Of a DNA stretch of 64,000 nucleotides, positions 36,658 through 45,607 are shown piece after piece. The number at the start of each line of letters is the position of its first letter. Position 1 is the first letter of the stretch. A model generated the notes under the pieces. That model saw only the letters and a program-made list of their open reading frames with translations. It ran no database searches and was not told the origin of the DNA. Source of the stretch: Dehalococcoidia bacterium (GTDB lineage: Bacteria > Chloroflexota > Dehalococcoidia > DSTF01 > JACRBR01); the NCBI GenBank assembly GCA_021462855.1, contig JAJTXQ010000036.1, positions 62,001 through 126,000 of the forward strand, read 5' to 3'. The translations under genes were made by a program, and so were the position numbers.

Positions 36658-37125
36658 CTACGCCGGTTTGTCGATGAACTCCACGCTCAGCGGCGTGAAC
36701 TCCAGCAGCGCGGCGAGACCGCCCTCGCGATTGCGCGCGCCGAGGCGCCACATCGGCAGCGCGCGCCGGTGCTTGAGCATGTTCCAGAGCGCGCCGGGCC
36801 GAACGAAGTACTTGCGCGCCGCCAGCCGCGTGTACACGCCCCGTCGCGCGTCATCGCCGCCGAGCGCCGACGCCCGTGCCCGCATGCGCAGCACCCGCCC
36901 GCCGCCGCCGCGATGCTCCGCATCGAACAGCAGCACGACCTCCGGCCGCGCGGCGATGTGCCGCACCGCCGGCGCCGTGGCGCCCGTCATCGCGTACAGC
37001 CGCCCGCCGTCGGCGACGAACCGCAGCGCGGTGATGTGCGGCGTGCCCTTCGCCGAAAGCGTCGCGACGCGGAAGTTCATCGACCGGCGCACGAAGTCGC
37101 GCACCTCCCGTGCGTCAGCTTCCAT
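36658..37125 (-). CDS. Split-barrel flavoprotein-fold (PNPOx-like) protein, third in a row
   Basis: 155 residues from the ATG at MEADAREVRDFVRRS; an earlier start would lie inside the neighbouring gene. FRVATLSAKGTPHITALRFV, RLYAMTGATAPAVRHIAARP and VVLLFDAE fit the FMN/F420-binding split barrel of the pyridoxamine-phosphate-oxidase superfamily. The basic C-terminal half (RKYFVRPGALWNMLKHRRAL) is unusual. It overlaps the previous gene by 11 bases. Confidence 0.72.
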   Translation of the reverse strand: MEADAREVRDFVRRSMNFRVATLSAKGTPHITALRFVADGGRLYAMTGATAPAVRHIAARPEVVLLFDAEHRGGGGRVLRMRARASALGGDDARRGVYTRLAARKYFVRPGALWNMLKHRRALPMWRLGARNREGGLAALLEFTPLSVEFIDKPA

Positions 37126-37498
37126 CGCCGTCCGATGCGCGCAACGTGGCGTAGTGCCACGCAACCGTCTTCCCGGGCGTCACCTCGACCCACGCGAGGC
37201 CGGGCGGCGCATCCGCCGGCGCCCCGGCTGCCGACGCCGTTCCGCGCACCCACGCGCCGCGCAGATCAAAGAACCACGCGCCGTCGTCGACCATCACCTT
37301 CACCGTGTCGCCCGCGCGCGGCATCGCACGTTCCGCGGGCATGCCGATGAGCCAGCGGCCATCGATGTACCGCAGCGCGGCGGGCGCCGCTTCGATCGCG
37401 CCGCCGTTCGCCCACGCCACGTTGCAGCGCGGCGGCGACGCGAGCAGGTCGCGCACATCGTCGATGCTGACCAGCCGCGTCGAGCGGCGCGCGCTCAT
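37115..37498 (-). CDS. Split-barrel (PNPOx-like) protein, second in a row
   Basis: 127 residues. DDVRDLLASPPRCNVAWANGGAIEAAPAAL, DGRWLIGMPAERAMPRAGD and KVMVDDGAWFFDLRGAWVRG give the alternating strands of a split barrel. The start overlaps the upstream stop (ATGA). Similarity to PNPOx is structural rather than motif-level, so the call is moderate. Cofactor unknown. Confidence 0.62.
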   Translation of the reverse strand: MSARRSTRLVSIDDVRDLLASPPRCNVAWANGGAIEAAPAALRYIDGRWLIGMPAERAMPRAGDTVKVMVDDGAWFFDLRGAWVRGTASAAGAPADAPPGLAWVEVTPGKTVAWHYATLRASDGDGS

Positions 37499-37989
37499 CC
37501 GGCGGCGTCCTCGTCAAAGACCCACTTCGTCGCCACTCTCTGGAACCCCTCGGGCGGCGACTCGATGAACCCGAACACGGTATGCGGTGTAACGATGTAG
37601 AACGGCGCCATCGCCTCGGTCATATCCCACGCGTACTTCGCGTTGTACGCTGCCAGGAACGCCGCGAAGCCGCCATCGGGCATCACCGCCAGCGATCCCT
37701 CGACGATCACCGCCTCGTCCGCGCGCTCGGTGGCGACGACGACGCGCGCGTCCGCGGCGAAGTTGCGCGCCTTCTTCGAGCGAGGCCCCGTGCTGAACAG
37801 GAACGCGTCACCGCTCCAGATGCCCCACAGCGGCGCGAGGTGCGGGCCGCCCTCGCCCGCGGTGGACAGCCAGTAGTTGTGCGACTGCTCGAGCCGCTCG
37901 CGAGCCCACACCCAGGGCAGGCGCGCGTCGCCGTCCGCGCCGAAGCCGTACCCCGGCGTGGTCGGACGTGCCATGCGTGGCCGGCTCAT
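37495..37989 (-). CDS. Split-barrel flavin/F420-type protein, first in a row
   Basis: 164 residues. LEQSHNYWLSTAGEGGPHLAPLWGIWSGDAFLFSTGPRSKKARNFAADARVVV is a clear PNPOx/F420-dependent family signature: substrate strand, then the SxKxxN phosphate-binding motif (SKKARN). KYAWDMTEAMAPFYIVTPHTVFGF ends the barrel. Family members reduce or oxidise small substrates with FMN, F420 or heme. It heads a tightly overlapping three-gene unit of the same fold. A leaderless-type promoter precedes it. Confidence 0.8.
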   Translation of the reverse strand: MSRPRMARPTTPGYGFGADGDARLPWVWARERLEQSHNYWLSTAGEGGPHLAPLWGIWSGDAFLFSTGPRSKKARNFAADARVVVATERADEAVIVEGSLAVMPDGGFAAFLAAYNAKYAWDMTEAMAPFYIVTPHTVFGFIESPPEGFQRVATKWVFDEDAAG

Positions 37990-37996
37990 GGGGGCG

Positions 37997-38002
37997 ATTG
38001 TA
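37997..38002 (-). promoter_or_regulatory. -10-like TACAAT, leaderless start
   Basis: TACAAT on the minus strand ends seven bases before the ATG at 37989. Confidence 0.5.
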
Positions 38003-38034
38003 CGTCGCAGGCGGCCGCTGCGCGACCGCGCCGC

Positions 38035-39459
<1,425 letters not shown>

Positions 39460-39468
39460 GTTCAGTTC

Positions 39469-39474
39469 ATGCTA
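39469..39474 (-). promoter_or_regulatory. -10-like TAGCAT upstream of the ABC1 kinase gene
   Basis: TAGCAT on the minus strand ends nine bases before the ATG at 39459; no Shine-Dalgarno sequence between. Confidence 0.45.
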
Positions 39475-39648
39475 CGTCAAGCGCCGGTGACGCGCGAATG
39501 GCGGGATGCGGGTTCATCGCATGGCGGAGCGCCACTGGTTGCGCGCCGCCGTGGTGCAGCGCCCGGTACAACGTCTCGTTCCGACCGGGCCGGGAGCCCC
39601 GTCCGCGGTCGCCGCGGCCGAGATCTGCTCACGGCGACACGAGTCGCC

Positions 39649-40584
39649 CTACCACCAGATCTTGTCTTCGATGTCTTGCGGCAGGTCCTCGTAGTTCGTC
39701 GTCCAGAGGTTCGTGCTCAGGTACTTCCAGCCGCCGTCGGCGAACAGGCAGACGATGTTCCCCGAGTCCAGGCGCTCGGCGACGCGCTGCGCCGTCTTCA
39801 CCACCGCCCCGGCGGAGATGCCCGCGAAAATGCCTTCCTTCTGCGTCAGCTCCTTCGACGACGCGAACGACGTCCGCGAGTCGATGACGATCTTGCCATC
39901 GAGCAGCGATTCATCGAGCACCGGCGGGATGAAGCCCTCTTCGAGGCTGCGCAACCCCTGCACCAGGTCGCCCGGGTGCGGCACCGCCGCGACGACCTTC
40001 ACGCCCTGCTTGTGTTCCTTCAGGTAGCGCCCGGTGCCCGTCAGCGTCCCGCCCGTGCCCATGCCCGCGATGAACACGTCGACGTCGGGAAGATCGCGCA
40101 GGATCTCGGGGCCCGTCGTCTCGTAGTGCGCGCGCGGATTCATCTCGTTTCCGTACTGGTACGGCATGAAGTACGCCGGGTCTTCGGCGGCGATCTGGTT
40201 CGCCATCTCGATCGACCCGTTCGTGCCGCGCACGCCGTCGGAGTAGACGACCTCGGCGCCGAACGCCCGCAGCAGCTCCGTCCGCTCGGCGCTGACGCTC
40301 TCCGGGATCACGACCTTCAGCCGGTAGCCCTTGATCCGGCAGATCATCGCAAGCGAGATGCCCGTGTTGCCGGACGTCGGCTCGAGCACGATGCGGTCCT
40401 TCGTGAGGACGCCCGTGCGCTCCGCCTCCTCGATCATGTACTTCGCGATGCGGTCCTTGACGCTGCCGCTCGGATTCTGCCCCTCGAGCTTGGCGAAGAG
40501 GCGTACGCTCGGCTTCGGGCTCATCCGCGCCATCTCGACGAGCGGCGTGTTACCGATGGCCTCGATCAGGTTGCTGTACAGCAC
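39649..40584 (-). CDS. cysM: CysM: cysteine synthase of the CysO-dependent type
   Basis: 311 residues. The PLP lysine is Lys43 in SGSVKDR; TSGNTGISLAM, GMGTGGTLTGTGRYL and GIFAGISAGAVV are cysteine-synthase blocks. The C-terminus FADGGWKYLST followed by an acidic end and IWW matches Mycobacterium tuberculosis CysM, which uses O-phosphoserine and the protein thiocarboxylate CysO-COSH rather than free sulfide. The free CysO gene lies directly upstream: CysO stops six bases before this GTG, whose GGAGG is inside the CysO 3' end. Context and sequence agree, so substrate assignment is well supported though not proven. Confidence 0.88.
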   Translation of the reverse strand: MLYSNLIEAIGNTPLVEMARMSPKPSVRLFAKLEGQNPSGSVKDRIAKYMIEEAERTGVLTKDRIVLEPTSGNTGISLAMICRIKGYRLKVVIPESVSAERTELLRAFGAEVVYSDGVRGTNGSIEMANQIAAEDPAYFMPYQYGNEMNPRAHYETTGPEILRDLPDVDVFIAGMGTGGTLTGTGRYLKEHKQGVKVVAAVPHPGDLVQGLRSLEEGFIPPVLDESLLDGKIVIDSRTSFASSKELTQKEGIFAGISAGAVVKTAQRVAERLDSGNIVCLFADGGWKYLSTNLWTTNYEDLPQDIEDKIWW

Positions 40585-40590
40585 CCCGGC

Positions 40591-40860
40591 CTATCCTCCC
40601 GCCAGCGCGGGCAGGATCGAGATCGTGTCGCCGTCCTTCAGCCGCGTGTTGAGCTGATCGAGGTACCGGATGTCCTCGTCGTTGAGATAGATGTTCACGA
40701 AGCGGTGCAGTGCGCCGTTCTGCATGATCTGGTCGTTGAACCCCGGGTACCTGCCATCGAGGTTCGCGAGCAACTCGCCGACGGTGCCGCCTTCGCCCGC
40801 GACCACCTTCGATCCGGTGATCTTCTGCAGCACCGATGTGACTTTCACTTCTACGGCCAT
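40591..40860 (-). CDS. cysO: CysO: ubiquitin-like sulfur carrier protein
   Basis: 89 residues, GGAAGG upstream of the ATG. A MoaD/ThiS-type beta-grasp protein ending in Gly-Gly (ILPALAGG), the C-terminus that is adenylated and thiocarboxylated. LHRFVNIYLNDEDIR is almost the same as the corresponding segment of mycobacterial CysO, which separates it from MoaD and ThiS. Next to CysM, it should deliver sulfide for cysteine synthesis. The Mec+ JAMM protease that releases cysteine from CysO is not in this window. Confidence 0.9.
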   Translation of the reverse strand: MAVEVKVTSVLQKITGSKVVAGEGGTVGELLANLDGRYPGFNDQIMQNGALHRFVNIYLNDEDIRYLDQLNTRLKDGDTISILPALAGG

Positions 40861-40912
40861 CTGCGGTCCTTCCGTCTCGCCCGCGCGCGCATGCGCCCGC
40901 GCGCCGTCTCCC

Positions 40913-42103
40913 TCACGCGTTCATCGCCGATGCGGCGCGGTCGCGCGCCTTCGCGGCCGCCTCGGCGGCCTTCTGCTCTTCTTCGTTCGTGTGCCCGAAC
41001 GCGCCGCCGCACCACGCGTCGTAGTCGATGAGCCCGGTGACGGTCGGGTGCTCGCCGCACAGCACGCAGTTCGGGTCCTTGCGGATGCGCACCTGCCGGA
41101 ACTCCATCGCCAGCGCGTCGTACAGCAACAGCCGCCCGTGCAGCGAGTCGCCGACGCCGAGGATCAGCTTCAACACTTCGGTCGCCTGGATCGTGCCGAC
41201 GGTGCCGCAGAGCGCGCCGAGCACGCCCGCCTCGGCGCACGAGGGCACCATGCCCGGCGGCGGCGGCGACGGGTACAGGCAGCGGTAGCAGCCCTGCCCC
41301 GGCAGGTATACGGTCACCTGACCGTCGAACAGCAGGATCGAGCCATCGATCAGCGGCTTTTGCAGGAAGTGGCACGTGTCGTTCACCAGGTAGCGCGCCG
41401 CGAAGTTGTCCGCGCCGTTGATGACGTAGTCGTACCGCCCGATGATCTCCATCGCGTTGTCCGACGTGATCGGCGCCTCGTGCGTCACCACTTCGACATC
41501 CGGGTTGTAGGCGATGATCGTCTCCTTCGCGGAGAGCGCCTTCATTTTGCCGATGTCGTCGTTCTGGTGCAGGATCTGCCGCTGCAGGTTGCTGATATCG
41601 ACCGTGTCGAAGTCGACGATGCCGATCTTGCCGATGCCCGCCAGCGCCAGGTACACCGCGATCGGCGACCCGAGCCCGCCCGCGCCGATGATCAGCACGC
41701 TCGATTCCATGATCTTCCGCTGACCCGAAGGCCCCACCTGCGGCATGATGATGTGCCGCGAGTACCGGTCGACCTGCTGCGGCGTCAGCGCGCCGATGCG
41801 CTTCCGCGGCGGCGCCGCGTCCTCGCCCGAGCCGCCGGCCATCGCCGGGATCACGGCGACCTCGTCGCCGTCGCGCACCTGCGTGTCGATACCGTCGAGC
41901 GACGTGATCTCCTGCTTGTTCACGTAGATGTTGATGTGCGCCGGCACGGTGTCGCCCTGGCCGAACACCAGCGCGCGGAACCCCGGGAACTGCCGGTCGA
42001 CGTCCGCGAGCACCTCCGCCACGCTCGCGCCGTCGGCCTGGACGTTCTGGCGGTTGCCCGTCAGCTTCCGGAACGGCGTCGGGATGTAGACGGAGACGGC
42101 CAT
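40913..42103 (-). CDS. CysO-like carrier fused to MoeB/MoeZ-type E1 adenylyltransferase
   Basis: 396 residues from the ATG preceded by AAAGGAGG. Residues 1-91 are a second CysO-like beta-grasp domain (AHINIYVNKQEITSLDGIDT, ending VIPAMAGG). A short linker leads to a full E1-like domain: QVDRYSRHIIMPQVG, the nucleotide loop GAGGLGSP, VDFDTVDISNLQRQI, GADNFAARYLVND, and the catalytic cysteine in VPSCAEAGVLG. Zinc is held by CYRC and CVLCG. There is no rhodanese domain, unlike MoeZ. The frame also opens upstream with a His-rich MDHGHLHIDRATGG, but the strong ribosome-binding site favours this start. Confidence 0.9.
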   Translation of the reverse strand: MAVSVYIPTPFRKLTGNRQNVQADGASVAEVLADVDRQFPGFRALVFGQGDTVPAHINIYVNKQEITSLDGIDTQVRDGDEVAVIPAMAGGSGEDAAPPRKRIGALTPQQVDRYSRHIIMPQVGPSGQRKIMESSVLIIGAGGLGSPIAVYLALAGIGKIGIVDFDTVDISNLQRQILHQNDDIGKMKALSAKETIIAYNPDVEVVTHEAPITSDNAMEIIGRYDYVINGADNFAARYLVNDTCHFLQKPLIDGSILLFDGQVTVYLPGQGCYRCLYPSPPPPGMVPSCAEAGVLGALCGTVGTIQATEVLKLILGVGDSLHGRLLLYDALAMEFRQVRIRKDPNCVLCGEHPTVTGLIDYDAWCGGAFGHTNEEEQKAAEAAAKARDRAASAMNA

Positions 42104-42212
42104 GTGGCCTCCTTTGCGCGCGCTCACCGGCGCGTGCGATGCCGCGGCAACGCCGCCCGTCGCGCGGTCGATGTGCAGATGTCCGTGGTCCATGTGGTTC
42201 CCCGTTTCGCCT

Positions 42213-43163
42213 TTACAAGTTAACACTCAGGTAGCGCTCGCCGGTATCACACAACACGGTGACGACGCGCTTGCCCGCGCCGAGCCGCTTCGCCACCTGC
42301 ACCGCCGCGACGACGTTCGCGCCCGCCGACACGCCGACGAGCAATCCTTCTTCACGCGTCAGGCGCCCCGTCATCGCGAACGCGTCGTCGTCCTTCACCG
42401 CGATCAGATCGTCGTACACCTCGCGGTTCAGCACGCCCGGCACAAAACTCGCGCCGATGCCCTGGATGCCGTGCACGCCGGCCTTGCCGCCCGCGAGCAC
42501 CGGCGACCGAGCCGGCTCAACGGCGACGACGAGCACGCCCGGCAGCTCCGCCTTCAGCATCTCGCCGACGCCCGTGATCGTGCCGCCCGTGCCAACGCCC
42601 GCGACGAATGCGTCGACCTTTCGGTCGGTCTGGCGCAGGATCTCGTGCGCCGTCGTGCGGCGGTGCACCTCCGGGTTGGCGAGGTTGTTGAACTGCTGCG
42701 GCATGAAGTAGCCCTTGTTCTTTTCGTTCAGTTCCTGCGCCGCGTACACCGCGCCGCTCATGCCCTCGATCGCCGGCGTCAACACCAGTTGCGCGCCGAA
42801 GCGCGTCAGCAGCCGCCGCCGCTCGATGCTCATATCCTCGGGCATCGTCAGGATCAGCTTGTAGCCCTTCACCGCCGCGACCATCGCCAGCCCGATGCCG
42901 GTGTTGCCCGACGTCGGCTCCACGATCGTGTCGCCCGGCTTGAGCAGCCCCTGTTCCTCGGCCGCTTCGATCATCGCCAGCGCGATCCGGTCCTTGACGC
43001 TGCCCGCCGGGTTCAGCGATTCCATCTTGCCGCAGATCTCGGCGGCCCCTTCGGGCGCGATCCGCCCGAGGCGGACGAGCGGCGTATTGCCGATCACGTC
43101 GAGCACGCTCGCGGCGATGCCCTCCGACTGCATGGCACGCGGCCCCGCGGCGCTAGATGACAT
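42213..43163 (-). CDS. cysK: Cysteine synthase A (O-acetylserine sulfhydrylase)
   Basis: 316 residues from the ATG at 43163, the one with a G-rich upstream sequence; ATG 43133 and GTG 43172 are alternatives. Lys57 in NPAGSVKDR binds PLP; EPTSGNTGIGLAM, GVGTGGTITGVGE and GLLVGVSAGANV are conserved, and the end CDTGERYLSVNL is that of CysK rather than CysM. It makes cysteine from O-acetylserine and free sulfide. Its start overlaps the end of the Rrf2 regulator gene by 11 bases, so regulator and enzyme share a message. Confidence 0.92.
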   Translation of the reverse strand: MSSSAAGPRAMQSEGIAASVLDVIGNTPLVRLGRIAPEGAAEICGKMESLNPAGSVKDRIALAMIEAAEEQGLLKPGDTIVEPTSGNTGIGLAMVAAVKGYKLILTMPEDMSIERRRLLTRFGAQLVLTPAIEGMSGAVYAAQELNEKNKGYFMPQQFNNLANPEVHRRTTAHEILRQTDRKVDAFVAGVGTGGTITGVGEMLKAELPGVLVVAVEPARSPVLAGGKAGVHGIQGIGASFVPGVLNREVYDDLIAVKDDDAFAMTGRLTREEGLLVGVSAGANVVAAVQVAKRLGAGKRVVTVLCDTGERYLSVNL

Positions 43164-43581
43164 AGCGTCCACCCTGCCTGTCGTATTCCAGTTCGCGCTT
43201 CGCGAGGTCCCCGATCGTCACGCCGTCGAGGATCTTCCGCGTGGCGTCCTCGACCCGGTGCCACACTTCGTGCGCCGCCCGGCACTGGAACCCCTCGTCG
43301 TGCAGGTGCGAGACCGGCGAGAGCGACCCCTCGAGCGTGCCGATGACATCGCTCAGGCGGATCTCCTCCGGCCGGCGCAGCAGGGCGTGGCCGCCCTGCG
43401 GCCCACGCACGCTGCGGATGAACCCCGCCTTGCGGAGGGTGGTCAGGAGCTGGTCCAGGTACGGCTCCGGGATCCGCTGCCGCGCCGCGATCTCGGCGCT
43501 CTGCAGCGGCCCTTCGCCGTAGTGGTGCGATAGCTCAATGAGGGCGCGTACGCCGTAGTCGCCCTTGGTGGAGATGCGCAT
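43153..43581 (-). CDS. Rrf2-family regulator, probably CymR-like
   Basis: 142 residues. MRISTKGDYGVRALIELS opens an Rrf2 winged helix; IPEPYLDQLLTTLRKAGFIRSVRGPQGGHAL is the recognition helix and wing. The IscR-type three-cysteine cluster loop is missing: only one cysteine remains (FQCRAAHEVW). That favours a CymR-like sensor, which in Firmicutes responds to cysteine supply through CysK. Heading an operon that begins with cysK fits this well. The gene has a full promoter 23-51 bases upstream. Confidence 0.87.
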   Translation of the reverse strand: MRISTKGDYGVRALIELSHHYGEGPLQSAEIAARQRIPEPYLDQLLTTLRKAGFIRSVRGPQGGHALLRRPEEIRLSDVIGTLEGSLSPVSHLHDEGFQCRAAHEVWHRVEDATRKILDGVTIGDLAKRELEYDRQGGRYVI

Positions 43582-43603
43582 CTTGAATCTGCCTGCGGGA
43601 AAG

Positions 43604-43632
43604 ACCCTAATGTTTAGCGATTACATCAACAA
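43604..43632 (-). promoter_or_regulatory. rrf2-cysK operon promoter
   Basis: Minus strand: -35 TTGTTG (43627-43632), 17-base spacer, -10 TAGGGT (43604-43609). The region is much more AT-rich than its surroundings and is where an autoregulatory Rrf2 site would be expected. Confidence 0.65.
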
Positions 43633-43757
43633 TTCTAGCGAGGGGCGCCCAGGCGGATCAAGGAGCGGTGGTGGCGGCGCCGCCCGGGGCGTCAAACCAC
43701 CCCGCTTTCGGACGCGGGTCGTATGCCAGCCGTCAAACTGCCTTCGCCCGGACGTGG

Positions 43758-43779
43758 CGGCGCAGCTTCAGCTGCGCCG
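43758..43779. repeat. Perfect 9-bp hairpin in intergenic region
   Basis: CGGCGCAGC-TTCA-GCTGCGCCG. No T tract follows on either strand, so it is not an obvious terminator. Confidence 0.5.
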
Positions 43780-43876
43780 ATCCGCCTTCGGTGGTGGACG
43801 CACGCGCGCGCATACCCGCCACCGCTCATGCGCGCGCGTCGCCACGATCCCTCTGGCCCCCGCGACGTGCGCCCCC

Positions 43877-43882
43877 TACGCT
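43877..43882 (+). promoter_or_regulatory. -10-like TACGCT, leaderless start
   Basis: TACGCT ends seven bases before the ATG at 43890 of the DinB gene. Confidence 0.5.
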
Positions 43883-43889
43883 TCCCGGC

Positions 43890-44405
43890 ATGGTCACCGA
43901 AGACATCCGCGCACGCGTGATCGCGTTCATCGAGCGCGAGGCGGCGAAGCCGCGCGACGAGATCGCGGCGCTCGTGCGCGATGCCCACGCGCGCTTCCTG
44001 GAGCGCATCGAGCCGCTCGACGACACGCGCGCAGCGGCCAAACCGGCGCCGGAGGAGTGGTCGGTGCGCGAGCTCACGCGGCACGTGATCGCCAGCGAGG
44101 GGCGCGTCGCCGAGCTGATCCATCACCTCGGCCGGGGCGAGGACGCGCCACCGCGACCGGGCGGCATCGGCATGACGATCGACGACGACGGCCGGCCGTT
44201 CGCCGCGTACGTGGCGCTGCTGCGCCAGACGAACGAGCTGCTGCTCGGCGCGCTCGCGGGCCTGCCCGACCCGCCCGACGAGGCGAAGAAGGCGCCGCAC
44301 CCGTGGTTCGGTCCGCTCACGTCGCTCCAGTGGGCGGCGTTCCAGTGCGTGCACGACCGCGACCACATCCAGCACGCCGACAAGATCATCGCCGCGACCG
44401 GCTAG
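43890..44405 (+). CDS. DinB-superfamily protein
   Basis: 171 residues. A four-helix bundle with metal-ligand histidines in RELTRHVIASEG and HDRDHIQHADKI, plus APEEWSVREL before the first, is the DinB/YfiT pattern. Family members include thiol-dependent S-transferases (bacillithiol, mycothiol) and maleylpyruvate isomerases. It meets the alanine dehydrogenase gene tail to tail, overlapping four bases. A leaderless-type promoter precedes it. Confidence 0.82.
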   Translation: MVTEDIRARVIAFIEREAAKPRDEIAALVRDAHARFLERIEPLDDTRAAAKPAPEEWSVRELTRHVIASEGRVAELIHHLGRGEDAPPRPGGIGMTIDDDGRPFAAYVALLRQTNELLLGALAGLPDPPDEAKKAPHPWFGPLTSLQWAAFQCVHDRDHIQHADKIIAATG

Positions 44406-45520
44406 TCCGGGAGCGCGCGCTCCAGCGGCACGAACGGCAACTCCAGCGACGCGGCCAGCGCCTCGTGCGTCACGGCGCCTTCGCTCACGAGCACGCCGCG
44501 CGCGAGCGCCGCGTCCGACTGGACGGCGGCGCGCGTGCCCATGTCGGCGATCTTCAGCACGTACGGGAGCGTCGCCGAGGTGAGCGCGGCCGTCGACGTG
44601 ATCGGCACCGCGCCCGGCATGTTCGAGACGCAGTAGTGCACAACGCCCTCATCGACGTACACCGGGGCGTCGTGCGTGGTCGGGCGCGACGTCTCGCATG
44701 TCCCGCCCTGGTCGATCGACACGTCGATGATGACGGCGCCCGGCCCCATGCTGCGCACCATCTCGCGCGTCACGAGCTTCGGCGCCGCCGCGCCCGGCAC
44801 GAGCACCGCGCAGATCAGGATGTCGGCGCCGCGCAGCGCTTCCGCGATCGTCAACCGGCTGGTCAGCAGCGTCGTCGTCCGGCCCGGCCACAGCTGCTGC
44901 ACCAGCCGCAGCTTGTCGAGCCGCGTATCGAACACCGTCACCAGCGCGCCCAGCGCCACCGCCGTCTCCGCCGCGTTCTCGCCGACGATCCCCGCGCCCA
45001 GCACGACGACGCGCGCGGGCGGGGCGCCGGGCAGCCCGGAGATCAGCTTTCCGCGGCCCGGGCCCGGCCGCCGCAGGTACTGCGCCGCGATCTCCGTCGC
45101 CATGCGCCCGGCGATCTGGCTCATCGGGATCAGCAACGGCAGCGAGCCGTCGGGCAGTTGCACCGTCTCGTACGCGATCGCCGTCACCTTCGATGCGATC
45201 AGCACGCGCGTCAACTCGGGGAGCGCGGCGAGGTGCAGGTAGGTGAACAGCGTCTGTTCGTCGCGGATCTGCCCGTACTCCTGCGGGAGCGGCTCCTTCA
45301 CCTTCACCAGCAGGTCCGAGCGCGCCCACACCTCCCACGCGCGGTCAACGACCGTCGCGCCCGAGGCGGCGTACGCCGCATCGCCGCAGCCGATGCCGGC
45401 GCCGGCGCCCGTCTCGACGAGCACCTTGTGCCCGGCATCGACGAGGATGTGCACACCCTCGGGCGTCAGCCCGACGCGGTATTCCTCGTTCTTCAGCTCG
45501 CGGACGGTACCGACGATCAT
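44402..45520 (-). CDS. ald: Alanine dehydrogenase
   Basis: 372 residues. VGTVRELKNEEYRVGLTPEGV, the substrate lysine in LLVKVKEPL, the catalytic histidine in FTYLHLAALPEL, the Rossmann loop VVVLGAGIVGENAA and IIDVSIDQGGTCETSRPTTH mark L-alanine dehydrogenase (NAD-dependent interconversion of alanine and pyruvate plus ammonia). Length equals the family norm. No dedicated regulator or neighbouring alanine gene is seen. Confidence 0.94.
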   Translation of the reverse strand: MIVGTVRELKNEEYRVGLTPEGVHILVDAGHKVLVETGAGAGIGCGDAAYAASGATVVDRAWEVWARSDLLVKVKEPLPQEYGQIRDEQTLFTYLHLAALPELTRVLIASKVTAIAYETVQLPDGSLPLLIPMSQIAGRMATEIAAQYLRRPGPGRGKLISGLPGAPPARVVVLGAGIVGENAAETAVALGALVTVFDTRLDKLRLVQQLWPGRTTTLLTSRLTIAEALRGADILICAVLVPGAAAPKLVTREMVRSMGPGAVIIDVSIDQGGTCETSRPTTHDAPVYVDEGVVHYCVSNMPGAVPITSTAALTSATLPYVLKIADMGTRAAVQSDAALARGVLVSEGAVTHEALAASLELPFVPLERALPD

Positions 45521-45607
45521 CGCGCTTCAGTATCGGCCGAACGGGGGCGCGCTGTCACGGCGGCCAATGGTGCCGCAATGGCCATCCCGCGAAGGGACAC
45601 GCGTACG

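Larger units (their letters stand above)
43582..43889. other. 308-base divergent intergenic region
   Basis: Between rrf2 (minus) and the DinB gene (plus). It contains the rrf2 promoter in a local AT-rich stretch near 43605-43635, a 9-bp perfect inverted repeat with a TTCA loop (43758-43779) and a TACGCT hexamer directly before the DinB start. No further coding frame looks real. Confidence 0.5.

Noticed and set aside
42104-42226. A His-rich N-terminal extension (MDHGHLHIDRATGG) of the carrier-E1 fusion
   Set aside because: An AAAGGAGG site directly before the internal ATG at 42103 and alignment with CysO both favour the shorter start.
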